5,286 nucleotides of DNA, taken from contig JAUICT010000184.1 of the NCBI GenBank assembly GCA_030429325.1, positions 1 through 5,286 on the forward strand. The letters are read 5' to 3'. The stretch is from Bacteroidia bacterium (GTDB lineage: Bacteria > Bacteroidota > Bacteroidia > Flavobacteriales > Flavobacteriaceae). This document shows, piece after piece, positions 1 to 5,286 of this stretch. Position 1 is the stretch's first letter; each line of letters starts with the position of its first letter. Under the pieces are notes generated by a model. The model made no database searches and was not told where the DNA came from. It saw only the letters and a list, made by a program, of their open reading frames with translations. A program made the translations under genes and the position numbers.

Positions 1-143
1 GAAGTAAACATTTCAGGTAGCACAATGACATCCACCTCGTTGGAAATGGAATCTATTTTCTCCTCGAACATAGTTCGGTTCTCTTGTGGTGCCTCCCAAT
101 GCAAATGGGATTGGATCAACGCAATGTTAAGATGTTGTGGCAT
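1..143 (-). CDS. Carbon-nitrogen hydrolase, nitrilase superfamily (omega-amidase/YafV-like), N-terminal part
   Basis: This is the 5' end of a minus-strand gene cut by the left window edge, with 47 complete codons visible. The protein opens MPQHLNIALIQSHLHWEAP, the usual first beta strand of nitrilase-superfamily enzymes. It reaches VIVLPEMF at residues 39-46, where Glu44 is the expected general-base glutamate of the Glu-Lys-Cys triad; the Lys and Cys lie outside the window. The wording most resembles the YafV/omega-amidase branch, which hydrolyses alpha-ketoglutaramate or alpha-ketosuccinamate to the 2-oxoacid and ammonia as metabolite repair. That branch assignment is by resemblance and is less sure than the superfamily. 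There is no signal peptide, so it should be cytoplasmic. It starts 11 bases after the Nudix stop on the same strand, with no clear ribosome binding site, so it is probably the next gene of that transcript. Confidence 0.85.
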   Translation of the reverse strand, partial: MPQHLNIALIQSHLHWEAPQENRTMFEEKIDSISNEVDVIVLPEMFT

Positions 144-154
144 TAGGTCTGTTT

Positions 155-778
155 TTAGTCAAAATACACTTTGGTTTCCGTGGACTTTGCATTTTTAAAC
201 AATGCGTGTATCTGCTCTTCCAAAATCCGTTCTTCTGAAAGTCCTGGAAGATTATCCAAAGGAAAAAAGCCAGCGTCCAGCATGTCGAACCCCGCTTGAA
301 GTTCTCCTCCTGTCATTTGGCAGAGAAAAATCAGTTTGTACACATAAAGGGGAGCCGGCGGGTGTGGGTGTTCCCGCTTGTCATAAACGGCCAGTAGTCT
401 TATTGCCTCAACCTCAATTCCGGTTTCCTCTTTTACTTCCCTTACCGCCGTTTCCGAGGGTGTACTGCCAATATCTGCCCAACCTCCCGGAATGGTCCAT
501 TTCCCATCAATACTTTCTCGCGCCATCAAGATTTCATCCTTTTCGTTCAATACAAAAGCACGTACATCCACTTTGGGGGTCGGGTAATCTTCTTGGGGCA
601 TAAAAAAATCCTCCAAGGCTTTCATGGGCACATTGCCCAACTGACCCATCAATTGTAGGCTTATGGCCTTTAATTCTTCATACCGCTCTTGGTCATAGGG
701 ATCTTGGGCATACACCAATCCCGTTTCTGAAATTGCCTTTATCCGCTTAACCAGATTGAGCTGCTCTTTGGTATTCAT
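155..778 (-). CDS. Nudix hydrolase with N-terminal Nudix_N domain
   Basis: A 207-residue cytoplasmic protein. Residues 1-60 form the helical Nudix_N-type leader (MNTKEQLNLVKRIKAISETG, then the YAQDPYDQERYEEL stretch) seen in the YjhB-like, ADP-ribose pyrophosphatase-like group. The Nudix fold begins near residue 69. The Nudix box spans 99-121, with Gly99, Arg113-Glu114, Glu117-Glu118 and Gly120 present, so the main magnesium-binding glutamates are intact. The first Glu of the G-x5-E-x7-REUxEExGU consensus is Ser105 here. Family knowledge suggests cleavage of a nucleoside diphosphate linked to another moiety, such as ADP-ribose; the substrate cannot be read from sequence. The reading frame stays open upstream to 865, but the ATG at 778 is preferred. 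It is where Nudix_N homology begins, and it lies one base from the ankyrin stop (TAAAATG), which implies translational coupling. Confidence 0.92.
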   Translation of the reverse strand: MNTKEQLNLVKRIKAISETGLVYAQDPYDQERYEELKAISLQLMGQLGNVPMKALEDFFMPQEDYPTPKVDVRAFVLNEKDEILMARESIDGKWTIPGGWADIGSTPSETAVREVKEETGIEVEAIRLLAVYDKREHPHPPAPLYVYKLIFLCQMTGGELQAGFDMLDAGFFPLDNLPGLSEERILEEQIHALFKNAKSTETKVYFD

Positions 779-779
779 T

Positions 780-1262
780 TTAATCCCTTTGTTTTTGAAA
801 TAGCTCAACCAAAGATTGAATCCCTTGTTCTTTGGCATGATCCAAGGCCGTATTTCCCCTGGCATCTTTCACAGTAATATCAGCGCCGTGCTCCACAAGT
901 AGCTCTGCTATTTCCGGCCTGTTAAAGGTAACGGCATAAATGAGACAAGTGGCGCCCATGGCATTTTTTTGATTGACATTGGCCCCAGCATTGATCAATT
1001 GCTTGGCAATATCCACATATCCTTTGAAACATACTCCCATCAAGGCTGTATTGCCCGAACCGTCCTTGGCATCCACCTGAGCGCCTTTTTCCAATAAAAA
1101 CTTTGCCAAATCCCCATGACCATAATAGGTGGCGAGCAATAATGGGGTAGAGCCTCTTTGGTCTTTTATTTCCAATAATTTGGGGCTGGAAGCGAGAAGC
1201 TGTGCAATCGCTTCGGTATTTCCACTTCTAATGTGGTTAAAAAAAGATTCCACTTGATCCAT
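780..1262 (-). CDS. Small cytoplasmic ankyrin-repeat protein, candidate catalase accessory factor
   Basis: A 160-residue protein made almost wholly of ankyrin repeats. It has an N-terminal capping repeat at about 4-33, three 33-residue repeats at about 37-69, 70-102 and 103-135, and a C-terminal cap at about 136-158. Typical signatures are GSTPLLLATYYGH, LLEKGAQVDAKD, GNTALMGV and LLVEHGADITVKDARGNTAL. There is no signal peptide or membrane segment. Ankyrin folds bind proteins and carry no catalytic residues. The gene follows katG on the same strand. In other bacteria catalase-adjacent ankyrin proteins support catalase: AnkB with KatB in Pseudomonas aeruginosa, and Cj1386 with KatA haem loading in Campylobacter jejuni. 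The same role here is inferred. A TTG-started extension to 1295 would begin inside the katG terminator hairpin, so the ATG at 1262 was chosen. Confidence 0.9.
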   Translation of the reverse strand: MDQVESFFNHIRSGNTEAIAQLLASSPKLLEIKDQRGSTPLLLATYYGHGDLAKFLLEKGAQVDAKDGSGNTALMGVCFKGYVDIAKQLINAGANVNQKNAMGATCLIYAVTFNRPEIAELLVEHGADITVKDARGNTALDHAKEQGIQSLVELFQKQRD

Positions 1263-1279
1263 ACGTGAATGAAATTTAT

Positions 1280-1314
1280 AAAAAAACTGCCACAACCGTG
1301 ATAGGTCATGGCAG
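1280..1314 (-). terminator. Intrinsic terminator of katG, abutting the ankyrin gene start
   Basis: On the minus strand, CTGCCATGACC pairs with GGTTGTGGCAG around a six-base loop (TATCAC). This gives an 11-bp stem containing two G-T wobbles (1287-1314), followed directly by seven T (1280-1286). It lies 37 bases after the katG stop, a standard position for its terminator. The T-tract ends only 17 bases before the ankyrin ATG. The terminator may be partial, allowing some readthrough into the downstream genes, or those genes may have their own promoter. Confidence 0.88.
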
Positions 1315-1351
1315 CTTTGACAATTAATCTTCTTTTTCTTTCCAATCTTTG

Positions 1352-3571
1352 TTAGGCCAGGTCAAAGCGATCTAAATTCATCACTTTGGTCCATGCCGCC
1401 ACAAAATCTTTTACAAATTTGACTTTCCCATCTTCAGAAGCATAGACTTCAGCCAAGGCTCGCAAGATGGAATTGGAGCCAAACACCAAGTCTACGCGGG
1501 TGCCGCTCCATTTAAAATCGCCGGTCTTTCGGTCAAGACCTTCATATAGTGATTTCTCTTCATTGGCTGCCTTCCATTCGGTTGACATATCGAGCAAGTT
1601 TACAAAGAAATCGTTGCTCAACACTCCGATATTGTCTGTGAACACTCCGTGTCTTGAACCGTCAAAGTTGGCACCAAGCACACGTAAACCACCCACAAGA
1701 ACAGTCATTTCAGGGGTAGTAAGCGTTAATAATTGTGCTTTATCCACCAACAAATGCTCTGCAGGAACTTTTACTCCTTTTACCACATAGTTTCTGAATC
1801 CATCATAAGGCGTGTTCAAATAGTCAACAGAATCAACCTCGGTTTGCTCTTGGGTCGCGTCATTACGTCCCGGTGTAAATGGTACTTCCGTAGGTACACC
1901 TGCATCACTAGCTGCTTTTTCAACGGCGGCACTACCTGCCAATACAATCATATCGGCCAAGGAGATTTTCTTCCCACCACCAGTATTACTGTTGAAATCA
2001 TCTTTGATGCCTTCCAGTACTTTTATGGTTTTATCAGTGCCTTTGTTTACTTCCCAACTTTTCATGGGTTCTAAGTTAATGCGGGCACCGTTGGCGCCAC
2101 CACGCTTATCCCCACCACGGAAAGTAGCTGCAGATGACCAAGCGGTATACACCAAATCAGAAACGGAAACCCCGGAATCCAATACTTTAGCTTTCAAAGC
2201 TTTTATGTCAGAAGCATCTACCAAGATATAATCCACTGCTGGGATGGGATCTTGCCAGATCAGCTCTTCTTTCGGCACTTCTGGGCCTAGATATCTGGAA
2301 ACAGGCCCCATATCACGGTGTGTCAATTTGAACCATGCTCGGGCATACGCCTCGGCAAAGGCCTGTGGGTCGTTGTAGAATTTACGGGATATTTTTTCGT
2401 AAGCGGGATCAAAACGCAAGGATAGATCGGTTGTCAGCATCGTTGGCTTTCTGTTAGGCCCGCCAAAAGGGTCTGGGATGATAGCTTCTGCATTTGAAGC
2501 TACCCATTGGTGCGCTCCTGCAGGAGATTTGGTCAATTCCCATTCATATTCAAACAAGAACTTAAAGAAGTCATTGCTCCATTGTACCGGTGTTGATGTC
2601 CAAATTACTTCCAATCCAGAAGTAAAGGCATCGGGACCTTTTCCTGAACCATTTTTATTCTCCCAGCCAAAGCCTTGCGTTGCCAAATCTGCTGCTTCTG
2701 GATTTGCATCCATTTCAACTTTTGCGCCATCGCCATTACCGTGTGTTTTGCCAATAGTGTGGCCTCCAGCAATAAGTGCCACGGTTTCTTCATCGTCCAT
2801 GGCCATCCGTCCAAAGGTTTCTCGAATATCATGTGCAGCGGCCACGGGGTCTGGATTACCATCAGGTCCTTCTGGGTTTACGTAAATCAATCCCATTTGT
2901 ACAGCTGCCAACGGATTCTCAAGATCACGTTCTTCTTTATTGTGCGAGTAGCGGCTATTGGGTGTATCACTCGTAGCCAACCATTCGGTTTCGTTACCCC
3001 AATATACATCTTGGTCGGGTTCCCAAACATCTTCACGACCCCCAGCAAAACCAAAGGTGCGGAAGCCCGTTGATTCCAAAGCTACGTTTCCGGCCAAAAT
3101 CATAAGGTCTGCCCAAGATATTTTCTGTCCATACTTTTGTTTGATGGGCCATAACAAGCGACGGGCCTTATCCAAACTTACGTTGTCTGGCCAAGAATTT
3201 AGTGGCGCAAAACGTTGTTGACCACGTCCACCGCCCCCACGGCCATCTTGAACACGATAGGTTCCTGCACTGTGCCAAGCCATACGGATAAACAATCCTG
3301 CATAACTGCCAAAATCGGCAGGCCACCAATCCTGTGAATCGGTCATAACATCCAGAAGATCCTTCTTCAGTGCTGAATAATCCAGTTTTTTGAATTCTTC
3401 GGCATAGTTAAACCCTTCTCCAAGCGGATTTGATTTTTCCGAATGCTGGTTCAACAGTTCCAACTTAAGTCGATTGGGCCACCAATCTTCATTTTGTGTG
3501 CCTCCACCGGCAACTTCACTCAAAAAAGGGCATTGACTTGCATCTGCCCCGTTTGCCATTTCTTTACTCAT
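1352..3571 (-). CDS. katG: Catalase-peroxidase KatG
   Basis: A full-length 739-residue haem b class I peroxidase that dismutates hydrogen peroxide (catalase) and oxidises organic donors (peroxidase) in the cytoplasm. The N-terminal catalytic domain (about 60-425) has the distal triad Arg96, Trp99 and His100 in IRMAWHSAGTYR, and proximal His271 in GGHTIGKTHG. The proximal partners are Trp324 and Asp382. The residues of the Met-Tyr-Trp adduct needed for catalase activity are all present (Trp99, Tyr230, Met256), as is the mobile arginine Arg419 in HRDMGP. Ser318 corresponds to Ser315 of the Mycobacterium tuberculosis enzyme. The C-terminal half (about 430-739) is the usual degenerate haem-less duplicate, ending NLDRFDLA. 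There is no signal peptide. The ATG at 3571 gives the usual length; no good ribosome binding site precedes it. It is transcribed from the 3572-3872 spacer and ends at the terminator at 1280-1314. Confidence 0.98.
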   Translation of the reverse strand: MSKEMANGADASQCPFLSEVAGGGTQNEDWWPNRLKLELLNQHSEKSNPLGEGFNYAEEFKKLDYSALKKDLLDVMTDSQDWWPADFGSYAGLFIRMAWHSAGTYRVQDGRGGGGRGQQRFAPLNSWPDNVSLDKARRLLWPIKQKYGQKISWADLMILAGNVALESTGFRTFGFAGGREDVWEPDQDVYWGNETEWLATSDTPNSRYSHNKEERDLENPLAAVQMGLIYVNPEGPDGNPDPVAAAHDIRETFGRMAMDDEETVALIAGGHTIGKTHGNGDGAKVEMDANPEAADLATQGFGWENKNGSGKGPDAFTSGLEVIWTSTPVQWSNDFFKFLFEYEWELTKSPAGAHQWVASNAEAIIPDPFGGPNRKPTMLTTDLSLRFDPAYEKISRKFYNDPQAFAEAYARAWFKLTHRDMGPVSRYLGPEVPKEELIWQDPIPAVDYILVDASDIKALKAKVLDSGVSVSDLVYTAWSSAATFRGGDKRGGANGARINLEPMKSWEVNKGTDKTIKVLEGIKDDFNSNTGGGKKISLADMIVLAGSAAVEKAASDAGVPTEVPFTPGRNDATQEQTEVDSVDYLNTPYDGFRNYVVKGVKVPAEHLLVDKAQLLTLTTPEMTVLVGGLRVLGANFDGSRHGVFTDNIGVLSNDFFVNLLDMSTEWKAANEEKSLYEGLDRKTGDFKWSGTRVDLVFGSNSILRALAEVYASEDGKVKFVKDFVAAWTKVMNLDRFDLA

Positions 3572-3872
3572 GATAGTATGTTGTTTAAGTTATTTTTTAT
3601 CCTTAATAAATTTACGAAAATGACCTCCATCGATATAGATAATTGATATTAAAATACTATTAAAACATAAAATTTATCTATTTCGAAAAGTATTCCCCTA
3701 AAACTCCCATTTGCACAAACAGCACCGCAATTTGGCATATATTCCCCCTGTTTGGGCTGTATTTACCACTATCTTTATCATAGCTTAGCTTCAATTGGGA
3801 TAATATCCTTTTTGAAACTATCGCCTTGGTCATGGAAACATCATATCAATAATCATATAAACCCTGTCAAAA
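3572..3872. promoter_or_regulatory. Divergent AT-rich intergenic region between katG and the DinB-like gene
   Basis: These 301 bases carry no convincing gene on either strand and must hold the promoters for katG (leftward) and the DinB-like gene (rightward). The half nearest katG (about 3585-3690) is very AT-rich and includes the interrupted palindrome at 3635-3681. A weak minus-strand candidate for the katG promoter is TACTTTTC (3685-3692), one base off the Bacteroidota -7 consensus TAnnTTTG, with a TTTG at 3716-3719 separated by 23 bases; that would leave a leader of about 100 bases. A short palindrome, GGATA-A-TATCC, lies at 3798-3808 on the DinB side with no assigned role. No convincing rightward promoter was recognised. 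Confidence 0.55.
3635..3681. promoter_or_regulatory. 47-base interrupted palindrome upstream of katG, possible redox-regulator operator
   Basis: ATAGATAA (3635-3642) and TTATCTAT (3674-3681) are perfect 8-bp inverted arms separated by 31 bases. On the plus strand ATAG at 3635, ATAT at 3646 and CTAT at 3657 are spaced exactly 11 bases apart. This resembles the tetramer layout of OxyR operators (ATAG-N7-CTAT-N7-ATAG-N7-CTAT), but the match is incomplete: the order of the third element is wrong and the fourth is absent. It lies 64 bases upstream of the katG start, just downstream of the weak candidate -7 element. The region is AT-rich, so chance matching is a real risk. Regulation by OxyR is an inference from gene identity and position. 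Confidence 0.3.
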
Positions 3873-4478
3873 ATGAAAAAGTTGATTTTACCTTTTGCCA
3901 CATTGATACTTTTCAGTTTCAGTGCGGATACCTCAAAACTCAATGAGCAAGATCGTGAGTTTATGCTCAAGCACCTGATCGAGACCCGGGACCATATGAC
4001 CCAGGTTTTGGACGGACTAACCAACACCCAACTAAATTTTAAACCTGATGAAAACTCCTGGTCCATTGCCGAATGTGTAGAACACTTGGCCGTTACTGAA
4101 AATGGCTTTGGTAGATTGATTCAGAAAACGGTTGGAGCTGGCCCAAATCCTGCCCTTAAAGATTCCTTGGTATTTAAGGATGAAGAGATAATGGCCAATA
4201 TCAGCAATCGGAGCAATAAGGTAAAAACATCGGAAGCCTTTGAGCCCAGCGGACAGTTTGAATCATTTGAAAAGACGTTGCAAGCCTTTATTGACAAAAG
4301 AAATAATCATATCGAATATGTAAAAACCACCGAGGACGATCTTAGAAACCGGTATAGCAAGGATCTTCCGTTTGGCCCTGTGGATGGGGTACAATTGATC
4401 ATCTTTGCCGCTGGCCACACCGAACGCCACGTACTGCAAATGAAGGAAGTTATGGCACACACCAAGTTTCCAAAATAA
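3873..4478 (+). CDS. Exported DinB-like (DinB/YfiT superfamily) four-helix-bundle protein
   Basis: A 201-residue protein. Residues 1-18 (MKK, then a hydrophobic LILPFATLILFSFSA run) look like a signal peptide, so the mature protein is probably periplasmic. The rest matches the DinB_2-type bundle. Helix 1 carries the FMLKHLIETRDHM stretch (30-42). The hallmark SWSIAECVEHL lies at 62-72 with His71, and GHTERHVLQM at 181-190 gives His182 and His186. These three histidines are the expected metal-binding triad. Cytoplasmic relatives include thiol-dependent transferases such as bacillithiol or mycothiol transferases, but many members have no known reaction, so no substrate is assigned. The ATG at 3873 is the start that includes the signal peptide; no Shine-Dalgarno sequence is visible. 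The gene is monocistronic, closed by hairpins at 4480-4547. Confidence 0.88.
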   Translation: MKKLILPFATLILFSFSADTSKLNEQDREFMLKHLIETRDHMTQVLDGLTNTQLNFKPDENSWSIAECVEHLAVTENGFGRLIQKTVGAGPNPALKDSLVFKDEEIMANISNRSNKVKTSEAFEPSGQFESFEKTLQAFIDKRNNHIEYVKTTEDDLRNRYSKDLPFGPVDGVQLIIFAAGHTERHVLQMKEVMAHTKFPK

Positions 4479-4479
4479 G

Positions 4480-4498
4480 GGAAAACAATAGGTTTTCC
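4480..4498 (+). terminator. First hairpin after the DinB-like gene (weak)
   Basis: GGAAAAC (4480-4486) pairs with GTTTTCC (4492-4498) around a five-base loop, starting two bases after the stop codon. No T-run follows, so it is unlikely to terminate by itself. It may protect the mRNA 3' end or support the stronger hairpin 14 bases downstream. Confidence 0.35.
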
Positions 4499-4512
4499 TT
4501 AACACTATTTGG

Positions 4513-4547
4513 CAAACCCTTTCCAAAATGGAGAGGGTTTGTTTTTT
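4513..4547 (+). terminator. Strong intrinsic terminator between the DinB-like and SYLF genes
   Basis: CAAACCCTTTCC (4513-4524) pairs with GGAGAGGGTTTG (4530-4541) around loop AAAAT. This is a 12-bp stem with one G-T wobble, followed by six T (4542-4547). It ends transcription of the DinB-like gene. Its last T is also the first base of the next gene's -7 element. Confidence 0.9.
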
Positions 4548-4554
4548 AACTTTG
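4547..4554 (+). promoter_or_regulatory. Bacteroidota -7 promoter element for the SYLF gene
   Basis: TAACTTTG matches the Bacteroidota vegetative -7 consensus TAnnTTTG exactly. It predicts a transcript start around 4558-4562 and a leader of about 10 bases before the ATG at 4570. No -33 TTTG is present at the usual spacing; that position is occupied by the terminator hairpin. Confidence 0.5.
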
Positions 4555-4569
4555 AGGAAACACTACAAA

Positions 4570-5109
4570 ATGAACACTATGAAAACTCTAAAATCAATTG
4601 TACTGGTTGCTTTTTTTATGATTGGCACCAGTTTGCTTGCACAGAATAAAAAGGACCAGAAAATCATGGCCGATGCCAAGAAGGCAAAAACCGCCCTTTT
4701 GGAGGCTGCCCCCAACCTTGACAGTTTTTTTGACAATTCAGCAGGTTATGTGATCTTTCCCAATGTGGGAAAAGGGGGCTTCATCATTGGTGGGGCTTCC
4801 GGTAATGGAGTGGTCTATGAAAATGGCAACCCTATTGGAATGGCTGACCTTAAAAAGTTAAACATAGGTCTACAAGCAGGTGGACAGGCCATAATCGAGG
4901 TTATCTTTTTTGAGACAGACACAGATTTGGACCGCTTTAAGGAGGGGAAATTTCAATTTGCGGCAGAAACCTCAGCGGTGGCCCTAAAATCGGGAATTGC
5001 CTTTAACGCCAAATACAAAGATGGTGTGGCCGTTTTTGCCCTCCCCAAGGCCGGCCTTATGGCCGATGCCTCGGTAGGGGGACAGAAGTTTGGCTATAAG
5101 CCATTTTAA
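4570..5109 (+). CDS. Exported SYLF-domain (Ysc84-like) putative lipid-binding protein
   Basis: A 179-residue protein. Residues 1-24 are a signal peptide (lysine, then a SIVLVAFFMIGTSLLA core) with likely cleavage at LLA-Q, so the protein is exported to the periplasm or beyond. There is no lipobox cysteine. Residues about 30-179 form a SYLF domain, with AGYVIFPNVGKGGFIIGGA at 58-76, GNGVVY at 78-83, LNIGLQAGGQAIIEVIFF at 97-114, and a closing KAGLMADASVGGQKFGYKP stretch. Eukaryotic SYLF domains bind phosphoinositides or other lipids; bacterial members are abundant but mostly uncharacterised, so lipid binding is inferred. An in-frame ATG at 4528 lies inside the upstream terminator hairpin and before the promoter element, so it is rejected. 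The ATG at 4570 is chosen because GAGG at 4554-4557 lies 12 bases upstream; the ATG at 4579 (176 residues) also gives a good signal peptide. Confidence 0.9.
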   Translation: MNTMKTLKSIVLVAFFMIGTSLLAQNKKDQKIMADAKKAKTALLEAAPNLDSFFDNSAGYVIFPNVGKGGFIIGGASGNGVVYENGNPIGMADLKKLNIGLQAGGQAIIEVIFFETDTDLDRFKEGKFQFAAETSAVALKSGIAFNAKYKDGVAVFALPKAGLMADASVGGQKFGYKPF

Positions 5110-5131
5110 GTGCTCTTGCCATAAAACTCAA

Positions 5132-5155
5132 AGCCCCTAAAAGGGGCTGACTTTT
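5132..5155. terminator. Bidirectional-looking terminator between convergent genes
   Basis: AGCCCCT (5132-5138) pairs with AGGGGCT (5142-5148) around loop AAA. TTTT follows at 5152-5155 on the plus side, and AAAA at 5123-5126 gives a T-run on the minus strand. This A-stem-T layout suits termination from both directions. It lies 22 bases after the SYLF stop and 24 bases beyond the stop of the converging minus-strand gene. The T-runs are short and set three to five bases away from the stem, so efficiency is uncertain. Confidence 0.72.
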
Positions 5156-5171
5156 AATATATTATTACGGA

Positions 5172-5286
5172 TTAATTCCCAATGTCGTCATTAGTAATTG
5201 TGAAAATAATTTTACCAACTATATTATTCCCTGTTGGCTCAATCTTTTCAAACACCCATGAATCATAATTAAAAGGACTGTTTACT
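5172..5286 (-). CDS. C-terminal end of an unidentified protein
   Basis: A minus-strand frame enters from the right edge and runs 37 codons without a stop to TAA at 5172-5174. It ends with a FEKIEPTGNNIVGKIIFTI stretch and then TNDDIGN. The composition is protein-like, with alternating hydrophobic residues suggesting beta strands, and the terminator beyond its stop supports a real 3' end. I do not recognise the family, and 37 residues are too few to assign a function. Confidence 0.55.
   Translation of the reverse strand, partial: VNSPFNYDSWVFEKIEPTGNNIVGKIIFTITNDDIGN

Noticed and set aside
202..603. Plus-strand open frame of 133 codons opposite the Nudix gene
   Set aside because: It lies fully antisense to a clear Nudix hydrolase, its translation is proline- and leucine-rich without a recognisable fold, and it has no supporting signals.
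1317..1358. A shifted frame across the katG stop reading WPNKDWKEKED then stop, which looks like a protein tail
   Set aside because: KatG already ends with the family-typical NLDRFDLA; the tail is short and needs a frameshift with no slippery sequence seen, so it is probably chance.
1467..3221. Several open frames on both strands inside katG
   Set aside because: They are shadows of the long katG reading frame with no family resemblance of their own.
3751..3777. TTTG plus TATCTTTA as a rightward promoter for the DinB-like gene
   Set aside because: The 15-base spacer is shorter than expected for Bacteroidota promoters and the -7 element lacks its final G.
3798..3808. Short palindrome GGATA-A-TATCC in the katG/DinB spacer
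   Set aside because: The arms are only five bases in an AT-rich spacer, with no T-run or known operator match, so chance is likely.
4263..4530. Open frames on both strands near 4526-4528 that both begin MERVC
   Set aside because: The shared start is a by-product of the palindromic terminator stem read from each strand; both starts lie within the hairpin.

Overview
The window looks like a chromosomal piece of a member of the Bacteroidota, most likely a marine Flavobacteriaceae bacterium. The evidence is moderate GC content with AT-rich spacers, little or no Shine-Dalgarno signal before most starts, a perfect TAnnTTTG-type -7 promoter element (TAACTTTG) before one gene, and proteins that read like flavobacterial homologues. 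Genus cannot be decided from the sequence alone. No RNA gene, CRISPR array, insertion sequence or phage gene was seen.

Left block (1-3571, all minus strand). Transcription runs right to left: katG (catalase-peroxidase, 3571-1352), then a small cytoplasmic ankyrin-repeat protein (1262-780), then a Nudix hydrolase with a Nudix_N domain (778-155), then the first 47 codons of a nitrilase-superfamily carbon-nitrogen hydrolase that runs off the left edge (143-1). The last three genes are tightly packed: ankyrin stop and Nudix start are one base apart, and Nudix stop and amidase start are 11 bases apart. A strong intrinsic terminator (1280-1314) lies between katG and the ankyrin gene and almost touches the ankyrin start. 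The ankyrin-Nudix-amidase group is therefore reached by readthrough from katG or by a promoter squeezed into about 20 bases.

Middle (3572-3872). This AT-rich divergent intergenic region separates katG from the plus-strand genes. It holds a 47-base interrupted palindrome (ATAGATAA / TTATCTAT) with ATAG/CTAT-like tetramers spaced 11 bases apart, a weak OxyR-operator resemblance.

Right block (3873-5286). Two plus-strand genes encode exported proteins: a DinB-like four-helix-bundle protein with a signal peptide (3873-4478) and a SYLF (Ysc84-like) domain protein with a signal peptide (4570-5109). A strong terminator (4513-4547) separates them, and the second gene's -7 element starts on the terminator's last T. 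A bidirectional-looking terminator (5132-5155) follows. Beyond it lies the C-terminal end of an unidentified minus-strand gene (5172-5286) that converges on it.

Working picture. KatG removes hydrogen peroxide. The neighbouring ankyrin protein is a candidate catalase accessory factor, by analogy with AnkB of Pseudomonas and Cj1386 of Campylobacter. The Nudix and amidase genes would add nucleotide and metabolite clean-up. This is mostly an ordinary region; the novel-looking points are regulatory architecture rather than a new system.
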